From: CAZXCQ01 sp964639275
Lineage (GTDB): Bacteria > Desulfobacterota > DSM-4660 > Desulfatiglandales > Desulfatiglandaceae
Direction: 5' to 3'
DNA length: 19,863 bases
NCBI GenBank assembly: GCA_964639275.1
Contig: CAZXCQ010000099.1
Span: 1 to 19,863 of the forward strand
In this document: positions 7,217-14,760 of the stretch, piece after piece
Numbering within the stretch: position 1 is the first letter of the stretch
Layout of the letters: each line of letters starts with the position of its first letter
Position numbers and translations under genes: made by a program
Notes under the pieces: generated by a model
Seen by the model: the letters and a program-made list of their open reading frames with translations, nothing else
Told to the model about the DNA's origin: nothing
Databases searched by the model: none

Positions 7217-9259
7217 TTAAAGTTTGGCGACCTTATATAGATACATGGTGCCGTATGTATACCCAAATTCTGTCGGAATGAAGTTTGAGTTAACAAATTC
7301 GCCCTGCTTGTACTGAATCCGTCTCACTGGTATCAAAAATGAGAATCGAAACGGTTGTTGTGAAAGGAGAAAAGTCTCGTTAAATTGGGATAGAAAGATC
7401 TTTCCCCTCTTAGACTCCAAGACTGACGGCTTCCTCAAATTGCATACGTTGATGTCATAGAAGTAAGATAAAGCAGTCTGGATTGCCCATCGGTGAGGAT
7501 TTCGTAAGTCATATAACAGAAGCAGATCTTTTTTGCCCACGACTTCCTGAATGCCTTTTAGGGCTGAGTGAGCTCCATCGGCGCTTCTCCCCTTGAATTG
7601 GTGAAGAGTAAAAAATACGAAATAGACTGCAATAGCTGCACTCAAACATAGGGAAACGATTTTCCACCACCTCCCTGTCTGAAAAAAAAGTCCTAGGGTC
7701 AAAGAAATCGCGAGCAGAGTGTAGGGGACCACTTCACTTAGTAGATAGCGGGCGTAATAATACTGGTACGGAGTGGTGAATTTTGTGACCGTAAAGCAAT
7801 ACCAGAACAAGCATAGAAAGACAAGAAAGACAGTCGAAGTGATGTCCTTTTTTGTCGGAAAGATGCGGAATACGGAATAAACAAAAATGGCGAAGCCTAC
7901 TGGTGACACATAACATATAGCAACCATCGCATTAGAGTAATTCAGTGATGACCACCCGTGACCGCCTATGCCCCACCGCCCACCGATAAACTTATCAGTG
8001 AAAGCAAGTTGGTATGCCTTGTAAAAAGCCATTACCATAACTACGGTTAGAGCCAGGGAAAATATTGTATTTCTATATTTGATAATTGTAAGTAGTGCAT
8101 TACTTTGGATCAATTTAGACAGCTGAGTCCTAAATAACAGAATGAATGCAAATAGGAAAGTAGCAGCAATTAAAACAACTGTTAGTTTCAGCTGCCACGA
8201 TGAGTGAAAGAAGCGAGAAAAGTATATCTGATATATGTCGTGTGAGTATGGATAGGAATATATCATTCCGTAGGCAACCGATAATGCATACAAAACAATT
8301 ATGGAGAGGAAATACAGGGTTAACTGTCTTCTTACCGTCTCGTTTCTCTCAAATAGTATCGTAATGAGGGCGAGAAAATAGAAAAAGGGCATGTACATAA
8401 AGCCACTGATGCGGGTAAAAAACATGCACCCCAACAGAGATGAAGACAATATGAGGTAAAAGGGTTTCGTCTCCCCAGATAGAGCATGATTGTAATACCG
8501 GACTAAATAGAAAAAAGCCAATGAGGAAAATGCCAGAGCTACAACCTCAGTGACTGGAAATTTCGAGAAGAATGCATGAAGCGGGTTTAGGGCAAGAAAA
8601 AGGGAAGCCATCATGGATGACACCCTGTTGCCACCTGATATTTCCCGGGCCAGCAGATAGAACGCAGTGATGGACAATAGGGAGAAAAAGACGAGGGAAT
8701 AGACTCGATTGTCCCGCCCGGCGAATTTCCCAACAATTGCCATCCACAGCGGATGCAAAGGGTAAAACTGAAAAACATATTCCGACTTTGATAGATCTTT
8801 AATGTAAATTCCTGGCAAGTATATGCCTTCGTATTTTCCCCTTTTTGTTATTCCCCTGCCAATGAAGTTTGCGGAGTCGTAGAATTCCCTCAATCCAGAC
8901 TCTATTGCCTTTTTTCTCACCTCATCGATTATGAAGGTGCTTCCGTTTTTTTCATAGGCGACAGACATGTTCACGTATGTGCCTTGGTCCTGACCCCCTG
9001 GGACATACAGGTAGGGTTGCCAGCGAAAAATGAGGCTAATCAAGAGAATGAGCACAAGAGGAATTGGAACTTCTCTAAGATGCAATTGAATTTTGGTCCG
9101 GAGCAATCCTGAAATAATAGAAGTAATTGCAGTCGCAATTGTGAGTGCCCAAAAGGCATTAAATTTATTGAGAACGAGAAGAAATATCGAGGTATAACTG
9201 GAAGCCGCAATGAAAAGAACAAAGGTGTCAAATAGATTAGCCGGTTTACTGCGAGCCAA
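7217..9259 (-). CDS. GT-C superfamily membrane glycosyltransferase (GT39/RgtA-like), GGQDQG type
   Basis: A polytopic membrane protein of 680 residues with roughly a dozen membrane helices. It probably transfers a sugar from a polyprenyl-phosphate donor on the periplasmic face. After the first helices an outer loop carries GGQDQGTY (about 88-95), where the Asp is in the position expected for the catalytic acid of GT-C enzymes. Further on are LPGIYIKD, then QFYPLHPLW and NPLHAFFSKFPVTEVVA, which are shared in altered form with the protein at 12487-14610. The frame is open to a TTG at 9304. I chose the TTG at 9259 because AAGGAG (9267-9272, minus sense) lies seven bases before it. It belongs to the minus-strand block with asnB and the flippase. 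The acceptor and sugar are unknown. Confidence 0.85.
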   Translation of the reverse strand: MARSKPANLFDTFVLFIAASSYTSIFLLVLNKFNAFWALTIATAITSIISGLLRTKIQLHLREVPIPLVLILLISLIFRWQPYLYVPGGQDQGTYVNMSVAYEKNGSTFIIDEVRKKAIESGLREFYDSANFIGRGITKRGKYEGIYLPGIYIKDLSKSEYVFQFYPLHPLWMAIVGKFAGRDNRVYSLVFFSLLSITAFYLLAREISGGNRVSSMMASLFLALNPLHAFFSKFPVTEVVALAFSSLAFFYLVRYYNHALSGETKPFYLILSSSLLGCMFFTRISGFMYMPFFYFLALITILFERNETVRRQLTLYFLSIIVLYALSVAYGMIYSYPYSHDIYQIYFSRFFHSSWQLKLTVVLIAATFLFAFILLFRTQLSKLIQSNALLTIIKYRNTIFSLALTVVMVMAFYKAYQLAFTDKFIGGRWGIGGHGWSSLNYSNAMVAICYVSPVGFAIFVYSVFRIFPTKKDITSTVFLVFLCLFWYCFTVTKFTTPYQYYYARYLLSEVVPYTLLAISLTLGLFFQTGRWWKIVSLCLSAAIAVYFVFFTLHQFKGRSADGAHSALKGIQEVVGKKDLLLLYDLRNPHRWAIQTALSYFYDINVCNLRKPSVLESKRGKIFLSQFNETFLLSQQPFRFSFLIPVRRIQYKQGEFVNSNFIPTEFGYTYGTMYLYKVAKL

Positions 9260-9335
9260 GGGTCCGCTCCTTACCTCTAGATAGATGTCAGGTGGAATGA
9301 ACAAAGGTCACGTGAAGCATTCCATAAATAAATCC

Positions 9336-9678
9336 TCAAGTTTCGCACTCCAGAAATGGAGTGAGGGCGGATAGTACTTGTCCAAAGTCTTGGTATAGCT
9401 TCAGGGTTATGGGAAGATTGGATCGCGATTGAGGGGAATCAAAGGTTATATTTCTAGCCTTGTCAACTCTCTGAAACAACATCTGGCTTTCATAATATAG
9501 GCTGCATGAATGGTCATGGCTATTTCCAAAGTTTCAACCAACTAGAGATAGATTTGGGGTGCCCTATTATCAAAAACTCTGTTGGGTAATCGATCTTCTG
9601 ATTCTTGATACCTTGGTCGGCGCTCTTGCTGATTACTTCATGGGCCAGAAGTTTAGATCGAATTTCATTCGAGATCAT
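9336..9678 (-). pseudogene. Frameshifted and truncated sulfotransferase-like gene
   Basis: A minus-strand ATG at 9678 overlaps the end of the upstream oxidoreductase gene by 14 bases, as in coupled operon genes. The first frame runs 52 residues to TAG at 9520 and includes FLIIGHPKSISSWL, which resembles the 5'-phosphosulfate-binding loop PKSGTSWL of sulfotransferases but with Ile-Ser in place of Gly-Thr. In the next frame, from about 9528, a protein-like stretch continues: NFGNSHDHSCSLYYESQ, then MLFQRVDKARNITFDSPQ, ending at TGA at 9336-9338. Together they look like the first 115 residues of a PAPS-dependent sulfotransferase-family protein with one frameshift and no C-terminal two-thirds. 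The family assignment is an inference from motif memory. The rest of the gap to the GT-C gene holds nothing I recognise. Confidence 0.5.
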
Positions 9679-10825
9679 CCAAAGGTATAGGAGTATCTTT
9701 CTTTATAGGGTTTTTTACTTTCCGCCCTTTGACTTCATGAACCAACGCCCATCTATTTTCATCAATAACAGATTGCAGGGCGATTTCTCCATAGACAGTA
9801 TACATTCCTGGCTCGTCGAGGATGTCGCCGGGAAGCAAATCCTTTTTTGCGACAGCATTTACATTTGCAACACGTCCTTTCCAAGGAACAAGGAGAGGTT
9901 CCCTGTCGAATACCATTCTCCCTATTGCGTACGCGGTTTCGATATGGCAAAGATGATAAGGTCGATAGAAGACATAATAAGGGCCGTTGCCCATCTTATA
10001 ATACTTTAACAAGCTTTTCTGATAGTGATTGTGGCACTCAACTACAACAAAAACGCCGCCGCCAGGTTCTGCTCCGAGGATGTATTCCACCACCGGTTCC
10101 TTAGAGATGGCATCAAAGTCATAATAGTCGAGCACTTCCCCGACCCATTTCATTCTGGGTCCTTCCATCCTGCCCCTGTATGGGACAAACCCAGTAGCAT
10201 TTGACATGATAGCCATTTCGACAGCCAATTTTGTGCCGTCTGTATAGGTTACACACATTTGGTAATCTAGATTCCTGATATCGGCTTCATATTTAATGTT
10301 GGCTGGATTGGCATAGCGATTCAAGAAACCTTTGATATTGCCGATCATTATCGGCCTGAGACGCATCAATTCTACTTCTTCTATCAGCTTGATGAGAACA
10401 CCATACTGGTCCCCATCTGTACTGCTGATAATTACACCCCGTTCCTGGGCCATCTGATATAGTTCTGGCCCATAAAAACAATCGACCTCTCCGTTCATCA
10501 AAAGCACATTTCTGCCAGACCTTATGGCTCTCTTTGTATAGGCCAATCCCATTTCAATGGAAGAGGAAGCTTCTATGAAGATGTCAATGTCTTGTGTTTC
10601 AGCAATGGACATGCAATCGTCTAACTCCTTGTGTTTGGAACCCGGAATGATTTCCCTTAATTCATCAAATCTTTTTGGGTTAGTATCACCAACACAAACT
10701 AACTCGATTCCCGGTGTATGATGAATATTGAAAGCCATCCCTTTGCCCATAGCTCCCAGGCCAACAAGGCCAATTTTTACTGATTTCTGAGCCTTTTCAA
10801 GTTGTTCAAATTTTTTGAGGTACAT
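9665..10825 (-). CDS. NAD(P)-dependent oxidoreductase, homoserine-dehydrogenase-like with C-terminal SAF domain
   Basis: A soluble 386-residue protein. The N-terminal Rossmann fold has the glycine loop GLVGLGAMGKG (about 19-29), and a strand ending in GDTNP suggests the usual acidic contact to the nucleotide ribose. The middle resembles homoserine dehydrogenase / Gfo-Idh-MocA-like enzymes (EASSSIEMG, NVLLMNGEVD, a YADGT-like VTYTDGTKLAVEMA). The C-terminal part with VNAVAKKDLLPGDILD matches a SAF domain, as in sialic-acid synthases and antifreeze-like proteins. Such fusions occur in carbohydrate and amino-acid-sugar gene clusters, but the substrate cannot be read from the sequence. The start is well supported: AAGGAGA (10831-10837, minus sense) lies five bases before the ATG. 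It is the first gene of the minus-strand glycan block and is divergent from the GT4 gene. Confidence 0.85.
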   Translation of the reverse strand: MYLKKFEQLEKAQKSVKIGLVGLGAMGKGMAFNIHHTPGIELVCVGDTNPKRFDELREIIPGSKHKELDDCMSIAETQDIDIFIEASSSIEMGLAYTKRAIRSGRNVLLMNGEVDCFYGPELYQMAQERGVIISSTDGDQYGVLIKLIEEVELMRLRPIMIGNIKGFLNRYANPANIKYEADIRNLDYQMCVTYTDGTKLAVEMAIMSNATGFVPYRGRMEGPRMKWVGEVLDYYDFDAISKEPVVEYILGAEPGGGVFVVVECHNHYQKSLLKYYKMGNGPYYVFYRPYHLCHIETAYAIGRMVFDREPLLVPWKGRVANVNAVAKKDLLPGDILDEPGMYTVYGEIALQSVIDENRWALVHEVKGRKVKNPIKKDTPIPLDDLE

Positions 10826-11221
10826 TGAAATCTCCTTGCAATTTACCTTTTTTCGCGCTTATGATCGTTCGTTATGTTTTCGTTCATACTATTTTTGAGT
10901 AAACAGACCCCTTTATAAAGTATCACAAAATAGAGGAATCTCAAAGGAAAATTCAGGAGTCCCTGGCTAAAGAAAAAAAACATTTTCTGGATCTTAATTA
11001 ATCGCTGCTCTGCTCACCCGACACAAAAATGCAGTCCAATCGACATAATACTTGAGAGGGACACGGGAGGTGTGGAATTAACTTGATAAATGACATTGAT
11101 TGCGGAAGCTTTAGCATTGGGACAAGGTGTCGAGGATGCATTTTGAGACAGCAGGGCGACGATCTTTATCCTAATTTCTGAACAAATCAAGCGAATTTCT
11201 TGTGGGAGGTGATGTCCCTTT
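10826..11221. other. Divergent intergenic region between the oxidoreductase and GT4 genes
   Basis: 396 A+T-rich bases without a gene on either strand. Transcription must start here for both the minus-strand glycan block and the plus-strand GT4 gene, so it is the likely control region of the locus. I see no promoter pair close enough to consensus to name and no operator-like palindrome. Confidence 0.5.
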
Positions 11222-12349
11222 ATGCGAATCGTGTATTGGGGGACTTACGATGCGAATCGGGAACGTAATCGGATCTTAGTTGACGGTCTCAAAAGAAATA
11301 ATGTTGAGATACTTGAGTGTCATGAGGATGTTTGGGGTGACATACGAGATAAGAGCATGGTCTCGGGGTGGCGGTCCCGATTTCGGATATTCTTCAAGTA
11401 TCTGTTTGCCTATATAAGGCTCATTATCAAATATCTATGTCTGCCGGATCATGATGCAGTATTGGTGGGTTACCTTGGGCACCCTGACGTTCTTGTTTTG
11501 TGGCCTTTTGCAAAACTACGTCGCAAACCGATTGTTTGGGATGCCCTTATTTCACTCTATGATACAATTATTTTTGATAGAAAACGGATGCGTCCTTCCC
11601 ATCCCGTAGCACGCCTTATTTTTTTGATAGAATGGCTAAGTTGCCATTCAGCAAACCGAATCACTATCCCATCCAATGCTCGTGCCCAATATTTTACCAT
11701 CCAATATAAATTGCCTAAAGGGCGGGCTCAAGCGGTTTATCTGGGCGTAGAAAGTGGCCTTTTTCAGGCCGCTGAGAGGGATTCAAGAAATCACGAGGAA
11801 AATAGCTGGGTGTCTGTCCTCTTTTACGGCCAATTACTCCCCATGCATGGCGTTGACGTAATTATCCGTGCTGCCCGGAGTATGAAAGAGGAGCCGGTCA
11901 ACTGGGTCATTATCGGTAGTGGGCAAGAAGAGGTGATGATCCAACAAATGCTAGAAGAGCAACCTCTGACAAAATTGAGATGGGTCCCCTGGGTGCCATA
12001 TGCTGAGTTGGCTGGTTGGATTCACCGTAGTGACGTTGCCCTTGGGATTTTCGGGGATTCGGAAAAGGCAGCAACATCAATTCCTAATAAGGTATTCCAA
12101 ATTCTCTCAACTGGAACGCCTTTAATAACCCGCGATTCACCCGCAATAAGGGAGATTCTGGACCCTAAAATGCCCGGTATATATCTGATACCGCCAAATG
12201 ACCCGCAGGCGCTTGTAGATGCTATTCAAGAATTTCGAACCGAGCGTAACATATTGCGTCACCTTGACCTTCACCTTGAAACAAGGATGAGGTTTCAACC
12301 CGAAGCGATAGGTAAGAGAGTACTTTCCCTGATAAGTGAATGCCTATAA
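11222..12349 (+). CDS. Family-4 glycosyltransferase (GT-B fold)
   Basis: A 375-residue cytoplasmic or membrane-associated transferase that adds a sugar from a nucleotide donor to a growing glycan. The N-terminal half starts MRIVYWGTYDANRERN, which gives the first Rossmann strand and loop. It has a basic, hydrophobic stretch near residues 52-72 that may touch the membrane. The C-terminal donor domain shows VLFYGQLLPMHGVDVII (about 199-215), WVIIGSGQEE (228-237) and the donor-phosphate region SIPNKVFQILSTGTP (286-300) with an E/R-containing helix after it. The ribosome site GGGAGGTGAT lies just upstream; an ATG within it (11213) is out of frame. The gene stands alone on the plus strand, divergent from the oxidoreductase and convergent with the 46-residue frame below. 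Donor and acceptor are unknown. Confidence 0.9.
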   Translation: MRIVYWGTYDANRERNRILVDGLKRNNVEILECHEDVWGDIRDKSMVSGWRSRFRIFFKYLFAYIRLIIKYLCLPDHDAVLVGYLGHPDVLVLWPFAKLRRKPIVWDALISLYDTIIFDRKRMRPSHPVARLIFLIEWLSCHSANRITIPSNARAQYFTIQYKLPKGRAQAVYLGVESGLFQAAERDSRNHEENSWVSVLFYGQLLPMHGVDVIIRAARSMKEEPVNWVIIGSGQEEVMIQQMLEEQPLTKLRWVPWVPYAELAGWIHRSDVALGIFGDSEKAATSIPNKVFQILSTGTPLITRDSPAIREILDPKMPGIYLIPPNDPQALVDAIQEFRTERNILRHLDLHLETRMRFQPEAIGKRVLSLISECL

Positions 12350-12484
12350 TGAGTCAGGAAAGAATATTTCAAAAAGGTCCGACACACCAGCCCAGAGACT
12401 TGAAAAGCCTTGAAATATGAACAGCACGCCAGCAGATGCTGCCTTGCCAACTCGTTTGTCTCCTGGCCTCAGTTCTTTTGGCAT
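12344..12484 (-). CDS. Possible small protein (46 aa) coupled to the second GT-C gene
   Basis: The ATG at 12484 lies two bases after the GT-C stop (TAA-GA-ATG), a spacing that permits translational reinitiation. The frame starts MPKELRPGDKRVGKAAS, a basic head, and continues with one hydrophobic stretch around GVLFIFQGFSSLWAGV, then an acidic tail. It ends at TAG overlapping the last bases of the convergent GT4 gene. No ribosome site of its own is visible. It might be a small single-helix membrane protein, a truncated gene start, or chance. I do not recognise it. Confidence 0.3.
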   Translation of the reverse strand: MPKELRPGDKRVGKAASAGVLFIFQGFSSLWAGVSDLFEIFFPDSL

Positions 12485-12486
12485 TC

Positions 12487-14610
12487 TTATAACGCATATA
12501 AGTGTGTACCTATTATAAAACCCCAATGGTCTCTGGGAATGTGATATACCAGTTCAGGTTGGGTGAATGTGTGTATGTGGCTCTCTATGTACTTTGCTGT
12601 GGGGGGAAGGAAATCCCTTCCCAAGGGTTTACCCGCGATATAGAGGAGGTAAATTGGTCTTTGATAAATGCTCAAGCGACGCCTGACAACTTCGATCATT
12701 CTGGCCAGGCCCTGACCAAACGGTAAACATAGGACATCATGGCCAAAAGAATACGTAAGGGGCACGGTGAGGCGATTGTTAGAATCGGGAAGGGTGTATG
12801 GGTCGCCAGGACCCTTTACAAATATTATTATGGAGTTTTCAGACAGGTGGGAGTTCAAAGAAAGGAGGTCTCTATAAGCCCCGTTCAAGAAAGGGTGTTT
12901 GAATAGATAGAGGTTGGAATGGCCGGCGTAAATGAGCAGAAGACAAGCAAATACCCCTGATACTATTCTGCCCCTTAGGCCCCTGAGTGTTTTTAGCTGC
13001 GAAAGCTGGTATATGCCATAGGCAATGAATAGGATCCCCAGAGGATAGAGTTCTTTGACATAGTAACGATCAAAATACCACTGATAACTGGTCATATATG
13101 CAATAAACAGGAACAGAAAAGAAATGGACGTCAGAGTGAGTACGGGAAACACGATCGTTGGTCCCTTATTCATTGAGATGGCCTTGAATATCCCCCAGAG
13201 GAGAAAACCCCAGCCCAGATAAGATATGTGGGACGTTATGGACGAAAAATAAGTATATTCTATACCAGGGGAGTTGATTATTCCCAATTCGTAAACAACA
13301 ACCTTGGCGCTGATCGCAATTGCAGTCAAGGCCGTCACTGAAAATAGGATATTTCTTACCCACGAAGGTTTTGGTTTCAGGGTCTTGCCGAGATTTGTGT
13401 GAAAAAATAGGGATACTGAAATAGCCAGCGCAATAAGCGCAAACAGAAGCAGAAATGTTCCGTCAATCCCTAGCGCATCAAAGAATTCTATCCTCTCTCT
13501 CAGATTTCGGTAGACATAATATCCGTGATAGATTCGCGCAGATATTAAGGAAAACACCATGCCACCGAGAAAGGTATAATAAAAGACCAAGATCGATTTT
13601 TGGGTATCGTGGTCATCATATGCCGGGCGGTAGAGAATATATAAAGCGGTTATGGGAGCCAGGTAAAAAAACGTGGTAAGATGGTTAAAAAGCGCTGCCG
13701 TAAAGTTGAATCCGGCCAGTAGGGTGAGAGAAGAGTTGCGGTCCTCCATTCCCCATGTCAAAAGCCACATCCCTGACAGGATGAAGTATTGGGAGATGAT
13801 TTCAGAGACAGGAAAACCTGAAAAGAAGACCTCCAGCCCACTGACCAATAAGGTTAGGAGCACAAGAGCACTGACAAAGAGGTTTTTCCAAATCCGGAAA
13901 GCCAACAGGGCCGCTCCGAGGGCGGCCAACACACCAAATATGGGAAGTATGTCGGCGGTTCCTGGTGGGCCAAAGAGCCAATAACTCGTCGTCAGCAACA
14001 AAGGGGTAAGCGGGTAGAACTGGGGTATCACATATCCATTTTTTCGGTCTTTTATGGTAAAACCGCCAACAAATCGTTCACCTTCATATTCGCCCGGGAT
14101 AAATTTCTGTTGAACCCCCTTGCTCTTGTATGGATTCAAGACCAAAAGGGAGGCAAACGGCCAGTTTTTGTTAAAGGCGTCCGCAAGAATTTGATCGTGG
14201 CGTTCATAGGTGCCATTTTTGGCCATCCAGGCGGCGATATTAAAATAGGACCCTTGGTCTTGGCCCCCGTGGATATAAGCGCTTGTGGGATAGCGTAAGT
14301 AGAGCCCTCCGGCAACAAGAAGCCCCAGAATGACAAGGCCCCCGAGTGTTTTCGGGCTTTTCCGGAAAGTCCATCTCAGGAGGTTCCCTTTTATGACAAA
14401 AAAGTAGGTAAAAAGTACGATAAGTGGGAGACCGACTGCCGCGAGTAAAATAGGGAAAACCTTTCCTAACCAGAAGGTTACGAGGAGGGCGAACGATAGG
14501 GCCAAGACCAGCAGGTTGACTGCAAGAAGAAACCGCTCGATCATCCCCAATGCTTCAGCAGGGAGAATAGTTTTCTCTCCCGACATAACTTCTTGCTCTG
14601 GACCCCCCAT
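12487..14610 (-). CDS. Second GT-C superfamily membrane glycosyltransferase, GGQDQG type
   Basis: A 707-residue integral membrane protein with about a dozen predicted helices and a divergent relative of the protein at 7217-9259. The outer loop after the first helices has GGQDQGSYFN (115-124), with the presumed catalytic Asp. Then come FIPGEYEGERFVGGFTIKD, QFYPLTPLLL and FFSGFPVSEIISQYF, each with a counterpart in the other protein. By analogy with GT-C enzymes it would take a polyprenyl-phosphate sugar and act on the periplasmic side. The start has GGAG within CGGAGAAAAA directly before the ATG, and a second ATG eight codons on is less well placed. The nearest upstream gene is the Fe-S protein on the same strand, with a 150-base gap. 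The sugar and acceptor are unknown. Confidence 0.85.
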   Translation of the reverse strand: MGGPEQEVMSGEKTILPAEALGMIERFLLAVNLLVLALSFALLVTFWLGKVFPILLAAVGLPLIVLFTYFFVIKGNLLRWTFRKSPKTLGGLVILGLLVAGGLYLRYPTSAYIHGGQDQGSYFNIAAWMAKNGTYERHDQILADAFNKNWPFASLLVLNPYKSKGVQQKFIPGEYEGERFVGGFTIKDRKNGYVIPQFYPLTPLLLTTSYWLFGPPGTADILPIFGVLAALGAALLAFRIWKNLFVSALVLLTLLVSGLEVFFSGFPVSEIISQYFILSGMWLLTWGMEDRNSSLTLLAGFNFTAALFNHLTTFFYLAPITALYILYRPAYDDHDTQKSILVFYYTFLGGMVFSLISARIYHGYYVYRNLRERIEFFDALGIDGTFLLLFALIALAISVSLFFHTNLGKTLKPKPSWVRNILFSVTALTAIAISAKVVVYELGIINSPGIEYTYFSSITSHISYLGWGFLLWGIFKAISMNKGPTIVFPVLTLTSISFLFLFIAYMTSYQWYFDRYYVKELYPLGILFIAYGIYQLSQLKTLRGLRGRIVSGVFACLLLIYAGHSNLYLFKHPFLNGAYRDLLSLNSHLSENSIIIFVKGPGDPYTLPDSNNRLTVPLTYSFGHDVLCLPFGQGLARMIEVVRRRLSIYQRPIYLLYIAGKPLGRDFLPPTAKYIESHIHTFTQPELVYHIPRDHWGFIIGTHLYAL

Positions 14611-14760
14611 TTTTTCTCCGAACCTGTATTCCTGGTGTCAATATAACCGTCTTTTAAATCCCCACTTATACAGGGGTACGGGGGTTCGGAATCCCCATTG
14701 CCCGGCTTTCAAAAAGATAAAGTGTTACCAAAGGACTAAGGCGTTACTATTTCCTGCGTG

